A DNA stretch of 64,000 nt, from NCBI GenBank assembly GCA_035648415.1, contig DASRLO010000040.1:1-64000 (forward strand), in the 5' to 3' direction. The translations under genes were made by a program, and so were the position numbers. Position 1 is the stretch's first letter; every line of letters begins with the position of its first letter. Of the stretch, positions 1-9,963 are shown piece after piece. This DNA is from DATARH01 sp035648415 (GTDB taxonomy: Bacteria > Pseudomonadota > Alphaproteobacteria > ATCC43930 > CGMCC-115725). The notes under the pieces are model-generated. The model saw only the letters and a program-made list of their open reading frames with translations, was not told the DNA's origin and ran no database searches.

Positions 1-1
1 T

Positions 2-77
2 TGGTGAGCCCGTCGGGATTCGAACCCGAGACCTACTGATTAAAAGTCAGTTGCTCTACCGGCTGAGCTACGGGCTC
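2..77 (-). tRNA. tRNA-Lys (UUU)
   Basis: Read on the minus strand this is a full 76-nt cloverleaf with an encoded 3' CCA at 2-4. The acceptor stem pairs GAGCCCG (77 to 71) with CGGGCTC (12 to 6). The T arm carries GGTTCGAATCC. The anticodon loop CTTTTAA gives anticodon UUU, so it charges lysine. No neighbour upstream is visible because the window begins here. Confidence 0.97.
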
Positions 78-261
78 TTCTCAATGTTTCAATGCCTTGT
101 GTATTCGATCACTTCTCTTAGTTGGCCGGCGCTGGCGCCGCCAATCGGCAGCGGCGCCTTCCGTACCACAGTGGAGATTTGCTCGCTAGATTTAGCGGGA
201 ATACCAAGGCCGAACTTAACAACCTCCCCAACGCACGGCCGGCAAAGCCTAATCGGGATCG

Positions 262-278
262 TTCAGGGCTGTGGTGCA
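262..278 (+). promoter_or_regulatory. Putative NtrC-binding site
   Basis: TTCAGGGCTGTGGTGCA resembles the NtrC dyad TGCAC-N7-GTGCA: the right half TGGTGCA is perfect and the left half is TNCA. It lies about 160 bp upstream of the sigma54-like promoter, a normal enhancer distance. Function is inferred from the urea-uptake context. Confidence 0.4.
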
Positions 279-437
279 GGGCTGTGGTGGTGTCGTCCGC
301 TCCAAGCGGCGCTGGCGGAAACTCGCCGCTGCTTAAGCGGGTTTCGCCCTTCGGAAGGCTTAAGCAAATGGCTCAAAAAAACCCGTGTTGGAGAAGACTG
401 CTGCGCATTTCGCCGCACAAGCGAGCCGGCTTTCTGC

Positions 438-454
438 TTGGCCTCGATCTTGCT
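438..454 (+). promoter_or_regulatory. Putative sigma54 (RpoN) promoter of urtA
   Basis: TTGGCCTCGATCTTGCT matches the RpoN consensus TTGGCACGNNNNTTGCW, with the invariant GG (-24) and GC (-12) in the correct 10-nt spacing and three mismatches. Transcription would start about 40 bases before the urtA start at 508. Nitrogen-limitation control of urea uptake by RpoN/NtrC is well known in proteobacteria; use here is an inference. Confidence 0.5.
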
Positions 455-507
455 CAGTCCGCGACGGGCGTGCCAATGCGCCCAAACGCAAGAGCGGGGA
501 GAGACGA

Positions 508-1860
508 ATGTCGTCCGAAGGATTCATGATCGACCGTCGCAAGCTCGGTGTCCTCGGGGCCGGGCTTGCCGTCGCAGCAGCCTCCGGTATGGGTTCGTTC
601 CCCACCGTCATATCGAAGGCTCAAGCCGCGGCCGCCGCAACCGATACCGGTCCAATCAAAGTCGGCATCCTCCATTCGCTGTCCGGCACGATGGCGATCA
701 GCGAATCGCCGCTCAAGGACGTGATGCTGATGCTGATCGCCCAGCAGAACGCCAAAGGCGGCGTGATGGGGCGGCAGCTGCAGCCGGTGGTGACCGATCC
801 CGCCTCGAACTGGCCGCTCTTCGCCGAAAAGGCGAAGCAGTTGCTGTCGGTCGACAAGGTTGCCGCCGTGTTCGGCTGTTGGACCTCGGTCTCGCGCAAA
901 TCGGTCCTGCCGGTCTTCGAGCAGCTGAACGGCATCCTCCTCTACCCGGTGCAGTACGAGGGCCAGGAATGCAGCCGCAACGTGTTCTACACCGGCGCCG
1001 CGCCCAACCAGCAGGCGATCCCGGCGGTCGATTACCTGATGGAGCAGGGCGGCGTGAAGCGCTGGGTGCTGGCGGGGACCGACTACGTCTACCCGCGCAC
1101 CACCAACAAGATCCTCGAAGCCTATTTGAAGTCGAAGGGGGTCGCCGAAGCCGATCTGATGATCAACTACACGCCGTTCGGCTATTCCGACTGGCAGGCG
1201 ATCGTCGCCAAAATCAAGGCCTTCGGCTCGGCCGGCAAGAAGACCGCCGTCGTGTCGACGATCAACGGCGACGCCAACGTGCCGTTCTATAAGGAGCTCG
1301 GCAACCAGGGCGTCAAGGCGACCGATATCCCGGTGGTGGCGTTCAGCGTCGGCGAACAGGAGCTCGCCGGCATCGACACCAAGCCGCTGGTCGGCCACCT
1401 GGCGGCCTGGAACTACTTCATGAGCGGCGACAACCCATTGAACAAGCAAGTCGTCGCCGACTTCCAAAAATCGGCCAACGATCCCAAGCGGGTGTTCAAC
1501 GATCCGATGGAAGCGCATTACATCGGCTTCAACATGTGGGTGAAGGCCGTCGAAAAGGCGGGCACCACCGACCCCGACGCGGTGATCGACGCGATGGTCG
1601 GAATCTCCTACCCGAACCTCTCCGGCGATTCCGCGACGATGATGCCCAACCATCATTTGACCAAGCCGGTGCTGATCGGCGAGGTGCAGGGAAACGGGCA
1701 GTTCAACGTGGTCTGGCAAACGCCCGGCCTGGTCGTCGCGCAGCCGTGGTCGCCCTATCTGCCGGAAAGCAAGAACCTGATCGGCGACTGGCTGCCGCCG
1801 ATGTCCTGCGGCAGTTACGACGTCGTCGCCGGCAAGTGCCTTGGATCGAAGAAGGCCTGA
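508..1860 (+). CDS. urtA: Urea ABC transporter substrate-binding protein UrtA
   Basis: A 450-residue periplasmic binding protein of the branched-chain amino acid/urea type (peripla_BP_5). The N terminus has a twin-arginine pair at residues 10-11 (DRRKLGVLGAGL) followed by a hydrophobic stretch, which suggests Tat export, with cleavage in the Ala-rich segment near residue 40. The mature start reads PIKVGILHSLSGTMAISE, the usual UrtA opening. The ATG at 508 was chosen because GGGGAGAG sits just upstream; the ATG at 526 is an alternative. It delivers urea to UrtBC in the inner membrane and is the first gene of the urt-ure block, with a sigma54-like promoter before it. Confidence 0.93.
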   Translation: MSSEGFMIDRRKLGVLGAGLAVAAASGMGSFPTVISKAQAAAAATDTGPIKVGILHSLSGTMAISESPLKDVMLMLIAQQNAKGGVMGRQLQPVVTDPASNWPLFAEKAKQLLSVDKVAAVFGCWTSVSRKSVLPVFEQLNGILLYPVQYEGQECSRNVFYTGAAPNQQAIPAVDYLMEQGGVKRWVLAGTDYVYPRTTNKILEAYLKSKGVAEADLMINYTPFGYSDWQAIVAKIKAFGSAGKKTAVVSTINGDANVPFYKELGNQGVKATDIPVVAFSVGEQELAGIDTKPLVGHLAAWNYFMSGDNPLNKQVVADFQKSANDPKRVFNDPMEAHYIGFNMWVKAVEKAGTTDPDAVIDAMVGISYPNLSGDSATMMPNHHLTKPVLIGEVQGNGQFNVVWQTPGLVVAQPWSPYLPESKNLIGDWLPPMSCGSYDVVAGKCLGSKKA

Positions 1861-1864
1861 TGGG

Positions 1865-3505
1865 GTGAACGCGATCCCGCCGTGGATTTGCCGCCACCGG
1901 CGCATCCTCCCGCGCGGCTTTTTAGCCGGAGCGCTGGTTGCCCTGGCTTTGACGCTGTCCACGGCGGCGCGCGCCCAGGCGGATGCGTTCGCGGATGTCG
2001 CCGCCACCACCGCCGACGCGGAGGCGCGCGGCGTTACCGCGCTGGCGATTTCCGGCAATCCGCGGGCCGCCGCGATCGTCGAGGCGTTGCGCGACGGCAA
2101 GCTCTATGCCTGGAAGTGGCCGCGGCCCGACCCGCCGCTCTATATCCGCACCGAGACCGGCTATGTCGACGCGCGTACCGGCGAGGCGGTCGAAGCGCCG
2201 GCGCCGGCGAACCTGCGGAAAATCATCGCGAGCGATTCGGTGCGCGGCGCGATCGAGACCGCCGGGGCGGCGCTCGACTTGTTTTCGGCCTCACCGGCGG
2301 CTCGGCTCAAGGCGGCGCGGGCGCTGTTGCAGTCTGCCGATCCGGGCGGCTTGCCGTTGATCGAGAAGGCGCTCGGCAGCGAGCAAGCCGCCGATGTCGC
2401 TCTTGCGCTGCGCCAAGCGAAAGCTGCCGCCCTGCTCAAATCCGACACCGGCTCGGTCCCCGACCGCGTCGCCGCCGTGCATGAGCTCGCCGCGCGGCCG
2501 GACCTCGCGACGCGCAGCCTGCTCGACGCGCTGCAAAACCAGCCGCCGCCGGTGGCGGCGGCGATCGCCGCGGCGATCCAGGACATCGACTGGAAGCTCA
2601 AACTCTGGGGGGTCGCGGAGAACGTCTATTACGGGATCAGCCTCGGCGCCGTGCTGTTGCTCGCCGCCACCGGACTTGCCATCACCTTCGGGGTGATGGG
2701 CGTCATCAACATGGCGCATGGCGAGATCGTGATGACCGGCGCCTACACGACCTTTGTCGTGCAGCGTCTGATCGCCGCGTTCGCGCCGGCGCTCGAGCAA
2801 TTCGGCCTCCTGATCGCGGTGCCCGCGGCCTTCCTCGTCGCGGGGGCGCTGGGAATGCTGATCGAGCGCACTCTGATCCGCTTTCTTTACGGCCGGCCGC
2901 TCGAAACCCTGCTCGCCACCTGGGGGCTGAGCCTCATCCTGCAGCAGGCGGTGCGCAGCATTTTCGGCCCAACCAACCTCGATGTGTCGTCGCCGGCCTG
3001 GATGAGCGGGTCGATCGCGCTCGGCGGGCTGACGCTGACGGTGAACCGGTTGTGGATCATCTTCTTTGCGATCCTGGTGGTCGGCGCGCTGATGGCGATC
3101 CTGCGTTGGGGCGGGCTCGGGCGCAGCATTCGCGCGGTCACGCAGAACCGGCGCATGGCGGCGGCGATGGGCATCCGCACGCCGGTGATCGATGCGCTCA
3201 CCTTCGGGCTCGGCTCCGGCATTGCCGGGATGGCCGGGGTCGCGCTCTCGCAGATCGACAATGTCAGCCCAAATCTTGGGCAGAACTACATCATCGACAG
3301 CTTCATCGTCGTCGTGGTCGGCGGCGTCGGCAATCTCTGGGGCACCCTGCTCGGCGCGATGATCCTCGGCATCGTCGACAAGTTCGTCGAGCCGTTCGCG
3401 GGCGCCGTCCTCGCCAAAATCCTCGTCCTGGTCCTCCTGATCCTCTTCATCCAACGGCGGCCGCGCGGGCTGTTTCCGCTCAAGGGACGGATGGCCGAGG
3501 CATGA
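1865..3505 (+). CDS. urtB: Urea ABC transporter permease UrtB
   Basis: A 546-residue protein from the GTG at 1865. The N terminus has a signal sequence ending ARAQA near residue 40, then a roughly 200-residue soluble domain typical of long UrtB proteins. From about residue 255 it has a LivH-like membrane domain (NVYYGISLGAVLLLAATGL, later INMAHGEIVMTGAY). It forms the urea channel with UrtC. The start could also be the ATG at 1841 inside urtA, but the GTG gives a cleaner signal peptide. It follows urtA by 4 bases and its stop overlaps the urtC start as ATGA. Confidence 0.92.
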   Translation: MNAIPPWICRHRRILPRGFLAGALVALALTLSTAARAQADAFADVAATTADAEARGVTALAISGNPRAAAIVEALRDGKLYAWKWPRPDPPLYIRTETGYVDARTGEAVEAPAPANLRKIIASDSVRGAIETAGAALDLFSASPAARLKAARALLQSADPGGLPLIEKALGSEQAADVALALRQAKAAALLKSDTGSVPDRVAAVHELAARPDLATRSLLDALQNQPPPVAAAIAAAIQDIDWKLKLWGVAENVYYGISLGAVLLLAATGLAITFGVMGVINMAHGEIVMTGAYTTFVVQRLIAAFAPALEQFGLLIAVPAAFLVAGALGMLIERTLIRFLYGRPLETLLATWGLSLILQQAVRSIFGPTNLDVSSPAWMSGSIALGGLTLTVNRLWIIFFAILVVGALMAILRWGGLGRSIRAVTQNRRMAAAMGIRTPVIDALTFGLGSGIAGMAGVALSQIDNVSPNLGQNYIIDSFIVVVVGGVGNLWGTLLGAMILGIVDKFVEPFAGAVLAKILVLVLLILFIQRRPRGLFPLKGRMAEA

Positions 3506-4656
3506 TCCGGTTCGAGCGGCTTACGGTCATTACATTAGGCTGTATTTTAGGCAGTGCGGTGCTGCTCGCGGCCTTGAACCTGCTGACGCCGGCGGCGAGC
3601 GCGATCCACGTGCCGAATTTTGTGATCTCGCTGGTCGGCAAATACCTCTGCTACGCGATCCTCGCGCTGGCGATCGATCTGGTCTGGGGCTACGCCGGAA
3701 TCCTGACCCTGGGCCACGCGGCGTTTTTCGCGCTCGGCGGCTATTGCATGGGCATGTATCTGATGCGCGAGATCGGCGCGCGCGGCGTCTATGCCAATCC
3801 GCTCCTGCCGGACTTCATGGTGTTTATCGGCTGGAAGGAGCTGCCCTGGTACTGGCACGGGTTCAGCCATTTCTGGTTCGCCTTGCCGATGACCATGCTG
3901 GCGCCGGCGGCGCTGGCTTTCGCGTTCGGCTGGTTCGCCTTCCGCTCGCGGGTTTCCGGCGTCTATCTCTCGATCATCACCCAGGCGCTCACCTATGCGT
4001 TGATGCTCGCCTTCTTCCGCAACGACATGGGGTTCGGCGGCAATAACGGGATGACCGATTTCAAGGATATCCTCGGCATCCCGCTCAATCGCGAGGCCAC
4101 CGCGGCGGGGCTGATGCTGATCACCGCGGCGGTGCTGGCGGCGGCTTTCCTGCTCGCCCGCGCGATGATCCGCTCGCGTTTCGGCAAGGTGCTGGTGGCG
4201 GTGCGCGACGCCGAATCGCGCACCCGCTTTCTCGGCTACCGGCCGGAATCCTATAAATTGGTGGTGTGGGTGGTCTCGGCGATGATCGCCGGGATCGGCG
4301 GCGCGCTCTACGTGCCGCAGATCGGCATCATCAACCCCTCGGAATTTGCCCCCGGCAATTCGATCGAGGCGGTCATCTGGGTCGCCGTCGGCGGGCGCGG
4401 CACGCTCGCCGGCGCGATCCTCGGCGCGATCCTGGTCAATCTCGGCAAGACCTGGCTGACCAGCGCGCTGCCGGAGGTGTGGCTGTTCGCGATCGGCGGA
4501 TTGTTCATCGTCGTCACGCTGTTCATGCCGCGCGGCATCATCGGCCTGTTCGCGGCGCACGCGGCGCCGAAGGCCGCGGCGCCGTCCGACGCCGCACCCG
4601 GGGCCGCACCCGGGGCGGCAGCCGCCCGATCGGTGGCGCGCGAGGCCGCCGGATGA
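3502..4656 (+). CDS. urtC: Urea ABC transporter permease UrtC
   Basis: A 384-residue LivM-type permease with multiple membrane segments and the family motif AIDLVWGYAGILTLGHAAFF. It pairs with UrtB in the inner membrane. It overlaps both urtB and urtD by the four bases ATGA, so the three are probably translationally coupled. The last 30 residues are an Ala/Pro-rich tail with a short internal repeat (AAPGAAPGAA) and are unlikely to be part of the folded permease. Confidence 0.93.
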   Translation: MIRFERLTVITLGCILGSAVLLAALNLLTPAASAIHVPNFVISLVGKYLCYAILALAIDLVWGYAGILTLGHAAFFALGGYCMGMYLMREIGARGVYANPLLPDFMVFIGWKELPWYWHGFSHFWFALPMTMLAPAALAFAFGWFAFRSRVSGVYLSIITQALTYALMLAFFRNDMGFGGNNGMTDFKDILGIPLNREATAAGLMLITAAVLAAAFLLARAMIRSRFGKVLVAVRDAESRTRFLGYRPESYKLVVWVVSAMIAGIGGALYVPQIGIINPSEFAPGNSIEAVIWVAVGGRGTLAGAILGAILVNLGKTWLTSALPEVWLFAIGGLFIVVTLFMPRGIIGLFAAHAAPKAAAPSDAAPGAAPGAAAARSVAREAAG

Positions 4657-5396
4657 CCGGAAATACGCTGCTGTATCTTGACGGGGTCACCGTCTCGTTC
4701 GACGGGTTCAAGGCGCTCAACGAGCTTTCGCTGGTGCTGGAGCCGGGCGAGATGCGAGCGGTGATCGGCCCGAACGGCGCCGGCAAGACGACGATGATGG
4801 ACGTGATCACCGGCCGGACGCGGCCCGACACCGGGCGCGTCGTGTTCGGCGACGCCACCGACCTGACGCGGCTCGACGAGCCGGCCATCGCCCGGCTCGG
4901 CATCGGCCGCAAGTTTCAGCGGCCGACCGTGTTCGAGCACCTTTCGGTATACGACAACCTGCTGTTGTCGCTGGCCGGCGACCGCAATCCGCGTTTCGCG
5001 CTGTGGGCGAAGGAGACCCCGCGGGAACGCGCCCGGCTCGGCGAGCTGCTGGCGACGATCCGCCTGGGCGACGACCGCGAGCGCCCCGCCGCCGACCTCT
5101 CGCACGGCCAGAAGCAGTGGCTGGAGATCGGCATGCTGCTGGCCCAGGAACCCCGCCTGCTGCTGGTCGACGAGCCGGTGGCCGGGATGAGCGACGCCGA
5201 GACCGCCGAGACCGCCGACCTGCTGCGCGAGATCAACCGCACCCGCAGCGTCGTCGTCGTCGAGCACGACATGGCCTTTGTGCGGGCGCTGGGCGCCAAG
5301 GTGACGGTGCTGCACGAGGGCACTGTCCTGGTCGAAGGCTCGATCGACACGATCCAGAACGACGAGCGCGTCATCGAAGTTTACCTCGGGCGCTGA
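4653..5396 (+). CDS. urtD: Urea ABC transporter ATPase UrtD
   Basis: A 247-residue LivG-type ATPase. Walker A is GPNGAGKTT at residues 39-47, the signature is LSHGQKQ and Walker B is RLLLVDEPVAGM. The HGQ variant in place of SGGQ is typical of UrtD rather than of LivG. It hydrolyses ATP on the cytoplasmic face of UrtBC together with UrtE. It starts in a 4-base overlap with urtC and ends 3 bases before urtE. Confidence 0.93.
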   Translation: MTGNTLLYLDGVTVSFDGFKALNELSLVLEPGEMRAVIGPNGAGKTTMMDVITGRTRPDTGRVVFGDATDLTRLDEPAIARLGIGRKFQRPTVFEHLSVYDNLLLSLAGDRNPRFALWAKETPRERARLGELLATIRLGDDRERPAADLSHGQKQWLEIGMLLAQEPRLLLVDEPVAGMSDAETAETADLLREINRTRSVVVVEHDMAFVRALGAKVTVLHEGTVLVEGSIDTIQNDERVIEVYLGR

Positions 5397-5399
5397 GCC

Positions 5400-6095
5400 A
5401 TGCTGGAAGTCCAGGGGATCGACCTTTTTTATGGCGCGAGCCAGGCGCTGCGCCGCGTCAGCCTGTCGGCGGCCAAGGGCGAAGTCACCTGCGTCCTGGG
5501 CCGTAACGGGGTGGGCAAGACCAGCCTGCTGCGTACGATCTTTGGTCTTCTGCCGATCCGTTCCGGACAAATCCGCTGGGAAGGCAAGGACATCACCAAA
5601 CTTGCGCCGTACGACCGCGCCCGGTCCGGATTGGCCTTGGTGCCGCAAGGCCGCGAAATCTTTCCGCGGCTTACGGTGCTCGAAAACCTGGAGACCGGGT
5701 TCGCCGTCCTGCCGCGCCGCCTCAAGCAGGTCCCGGACGAGATTTACACCCTGTTTCCGGTGCTGAAGAACATGCTGGGGCGGCGCGGCGGCGACCTTTC
5801 CGGCGGTCAGCAGCAGCAATTGGCAATCGCCCGCGCGCTCGTCATGCGGCCGCGCCTCCTGATCCTCGACGAGCCGACGGAAGGCATCCAGCCCTCGACC
5901 ATCAAGGACATCGAGCGGGTGATCCGCATTCTCGCGGCGGGGCGCGAAATGGCGATCCTCCTGGTCGAACAGTATTTCGAATTTGCCCGCGCCCTCGCCG
6001 ACCGCTATGTCGTGATGGAGCGCGGCGAGGTTGTCCTCTCCGGCAGCGCCGGCGACATGGCCGAGGGTGATGTACGACGCTTTCTCACGGTTTGA
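5400..6095 (+). CDS. urtE: Urea ABC transporter ATPase UrtE
   Basis: A 231-residue LivF-type ATPase, the second nucleotide-binding subunit of the urea importer. Walker A is GRNGVGKTS at residues 34-42, the signature is LSGGQQQQLAIARAL and Walker B is RLLILDEPTEGI. Its final 26 bases overlap the start of ureD, tying urea import to urease in one transcript. Confidence 0.93.
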   Translation: MLEVQGIDLFYGASQALRRVSLSAAKGEVTCVLGRNGVGKTSLLRTIFGLLPIRSGQIRWEGKDITKLAPYDRARSGLALVPQGREIFPRLTVLENLETGFAVLPRRLKQVPDEIYTLFPVLKNMLGRRGGDLSGGQQQQLAIARALVMRPRLLILDEPTEGIQPSTIKDIERVIRILAAGREMAILLVEQYFEFARALADRYVVMERGEVVLSGSAGDMAEGDVRRFLTV

Positions 6096-6909
6096 CGCGG
6101 CAACCACCGGTCTCCAGCGGGCGCGAGGCGCCGCATCGATCGGCTTCGCCCAACGCGGCGGGCGGACCGCGCTCACCGAGCTTTACCAGCAGGCGCCCTG
6201 CCGGGTGATGTTCCCCCGGCCCGAAGAGGGAGAACCGCCGCTCGCGGTTCTGCTGACGACTTCGGGCGGCCTCACCGGCGGCGACGACGAGCGCATCAGG
6301 GTGTCGATCGCCGACGGCGCCGCCATGGTAACGACCCAGGCCGCCGAGAAGATCTACCGGTCGCTCGGCCCCGACGTGACGATCGAAGTCGAGCTCGACA
6401 TCGGGAGCGGCGCGCGCCTCGAATATTATCCGCAGGAAACGATCGTCTTCGACGGCGCGCGCCTGCACCGGCGCACCGAGGCGAGCGTGGCGTCCGGAGG
6501 GCATCTGGCGGCGGCCGAGATGCTGGTCTTCGGCCGCCAGGCGAGCGGCGAACACCTGACGCACGGCCGGGTGCTCGACGGTTGGCGGGTGCGGTTCGAC
6601 GGCAGGCTCGCCTGGGTCGATCGGCTCGCTCTCGACGGCGATATCGCCGAGACGCTCGCCGACCCGTTCACGCTCGACGGCGCCGGCGCGATCGCGACGG
6701 CGCTGCATGTCGGGGGTGACGTCGCGCGGCTGATTCCGATGGCGCGCGAGCTGGCGGACGGGGCGGTGACGATCGTCAACGGCATCCTCATCGCCCGCAT
6801 CTTCGGGCCCTCGCCGCACGAGGTGCGCGACCGGCTCGTGCGGTATCTTTCGGGAATGCGCGGCGCGAGCGGACTTCCGCCGCGGCTGCCACGGGTCTGG
6901 CATGTTTGA
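6070..6909 (+). CDS. ureD: Urease accessory protein UreD (UreH)
   Basis: A 279-residue UreD family protein, the scaffold that binds apo-urease and takes part in nickel delivery with UreF and UreG. Family features include LTTSGGLTGGD, the TTQAAEKIYRS segment and the conserved YYPQETIVFDGA. The ATG at 6070, after GAGGGTG, is preferred to an in-frame start at 6031 that would lie deeper inside urtE. The overlap with urtE by 26 bases supports cotranscription. Confidence 0.9.
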   Translation: MYDAFSRFDAATTGLQRARGAASIGFAQRGGRTALTELYQQAPCRVMFPRPEEGEPPLAVLLTTSGGLTGGDDERIRVSIADGAAMVTTQAAEKIYRSLGPDVTIEVELDIGSGARLEYYPQETIVFDGARLHRRTEASVASGGHLAAAEMLVFGRQASGEHLTHGRVLDGWRVRFDGRLAWVDRLALDGDIAETLADPFTLDGAGAIATALHVGGDVARLIPMARELADGAVTIVNGILIARIFGPSPHEVRDRLVRYLSGMRGASGLPPRLPRVWHV

Positions 6910-6924
6910 ACCCGCAGGCCGGGC

Positions 6925-7227
6925 ATGAACCTCACCCCGCGCGAAAAGGACAAGCTGCTCGTCACCATGGCGGCGATTGTGGCGCGCCGGCGTCTCGAAC
7001 GCGGCGTCAAGCTCAACTACCCCGAAGCGGTCGCCTTGATCACCGATTACGTCGTCGAAGGCGCGCGCGACGGCCGTGCCGTGGCGGAATTGATGCGCGA
7101 CGGCGGCCATGTGCTGCGCCGCGAGCAGGTCATGGAAGGCGTCGCCGAGATGATCGACGAAATCCAGGTCGAAGCGACGTTTCCCGACGGCACCAAGCTC
7201 GTCACCGTGCATGCGCCGATCCGCTGA
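6925..7227 (+). CDS. ureA: Urease gamma subunit
   Basis: Exactly 100 residues, the standard length of UreA. It opens MNLTPREKDKLLVTMAAIVA and contains the conserved RRLERGVKLNYPEA and VHAPIR-type ending. It is the smallest structural subunit of the (UreABC)3 nickel enzyme that hydrolyses urea to ammonia and carbamate in the cytoplasm. It lies between ureD and ureB in the classic order. Confidence 0.97.
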   Translation: MNLTPREKDKLLVTMAAIVARRRLERGVKLNYPEAVALITDYVVEGARDGRAVAELMRDGGHVLRREQVMEGVAEMIDEIQVEATFPDGTKLVTVHAPIR

Positions 7228-7239
7228 GGCCGCGGCATC

Positions 7240-7553
7240 ATGATACCAGGGGAAATCATCACCGCGCCCGGCGAGATCGAGCTTAACGCCGGCCGGCAGA
7301 CTCTGACGCTGGAGGTCGCCAACACCGGCGACCGGCCGATCCAAATCGGGTCGCATTACCATTTCTTCGAGACCAACCCGGCCCTGAGCTTCGACCGGGC
7401 GCAGGCGCGCGGGTTCCGGCTCGATATCCCGGCGGGGACGGCGATGCGGTTCGAGCCCGGGCAGACGCGAACCGTCCGCCTCGTCGGTCTCGCCGGGGCG
7501 CGCATCGTGCACGGGTTCAGGGGGGCGATCGCCGGCAAACTGGATCCGGCGCC

Positions 7554-7557
<4 letters not shown>
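7240..7557 (+). CDS. ureB: Urease beta subunit
   Basis: A 105-residue UreB, starting MIPGEIITAPGEIELNAGR and containing the conserved GSHYHFFETNPAL and FEPGQTRTVRLV segments. It is a structural subunit that packs against UreC. Its stop overlaps the ureC start by four bases (ATGA). Confidence 0.97.
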
Positions 7558-9263
<1,706 letters not shown>

Positions 9264-9271
9264 CGGTGGCG

Positions 9272-9952
9272 ATGACCACCGACGCGGCGCTCTACCGGCT
9301 GTTGACCTGGCTGTCGCCGGGTTACCCGCTGGGCGCCTTCGCCTACAGCCACGGCCTCGAACAGGCGGTCGAGGCCGGTCTCGTGCGCGACGCCGACGGG
9401 GCGAAACGCTATGTCGCGACGGTGCTGCGCGCCGGGTCCGGGCGCAGCGACGCGGCTTTGTTCGCCGCGGCCTATCGCGCCGCCTCGGACGACGATGCCG
9501 CGGAACTGAGGGCGCTCGCCGAGCTCGCCGCCGCCTGGCGGGCGACCTCCGAGACCGCGCTCGAAGCCGGCGCCCAAGGCCGCGCTTTCCTGTCGGTGAC
9601 GCGTCGGGCATGGCCGCATCCCCTGCTCGACGCCGCCGCGGAATCGCCCTCCCCGCCCTCGCTTCCGGTGGTCGTCGCGATCGCCGCGGCGGCGCACGGC
9701 GTGCCGTTGGCGCAGGCGCTCCTCGCCTATCTCCATTCGCTGGCGGCCAACCTCGTCTCCGCCGGTGTCCGCCTCGTCCCGCTCGGGCAAACCGACGCGC
9801 AGCGCATCCTGGCGGCACTCGAGCCGGACATCGCCGCCGCTCGGGATAGCGGCCTGACGATCCCCCTCGACGCCGTCGGCGCCAGCGCCGCGATCGTCGA
9901 ACGATGCTCGGTATTGCACGAAACCCAATACACGAGGCTGTTCCGCTCCTAG
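9272..9952 (+). CDS. ureF: Urease accessory protein UreF
   Basis: A 226-residue all-helical UreF, recognised by the near-N-terminal WLSPGYPLGAFAYSHGLE motif. It bridges UreD and the GTPase UreG during nickel insertion. It follows ureC by 8 bases. The cluster stops here: instead of ureG, a convergent flavoprotein gene starts 11 bases beyond, and no ureE lies between ureC and ureF. Confidence 0.92.
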   Translation: MTTDAALYRLLTWLSPGYPLGAFAYSHGLEQAVEAGLVRDADGAKRYVATVLRAGSGRSDAALFAAAYRAASDDDAAELRALAELAAAWRATSETALEAGAQGRAFLSVTRRAWPHPLLDAAAESPSPPSLPVVVAIAAAAHGVPLAQALLAYLHSLAANLVSAGVRLVPLGQTDAQRILAALEPDIAAARDSGLTIPLDAVGASAAIVERCSVLHETQYTRLFRS

Positions 9953-9963
9953 TCCAGCTAAGT

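Larger units (their letters stand above)
78..507. other. Intergenic region upstream of urtA
   Basis: About 430 bases with no convincing gene; the small ORFs crossing it lack family-like sequence. It holds the putative NtrC site at 262-278 and the sigma54-type promoter at 438-454. A guanidine-I riboswitch, sometimes found before urea/guanidine genes, was looked for by eye and its conserved core was not seen. Confidence 0.6.

Noticed and set aside
2..77. The tRNA-Lys as an integration site of an island
   Set aside because: No integrase gene and no direct repeat of the tRNA 3' end is seen in the window.
78..507. Guanidine-I (ykkC) riboswitch upstream of urtA
   Set aside because: The conserved core elements were not found by eye, and a sigma54-like promoter explains the region better.
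454..2100. A 548-codon minus-strand frame opposite urtA and the start of urtB
   Set aside because: It has His/Arg/Asp-rich shadow composition and crosses two real genes.
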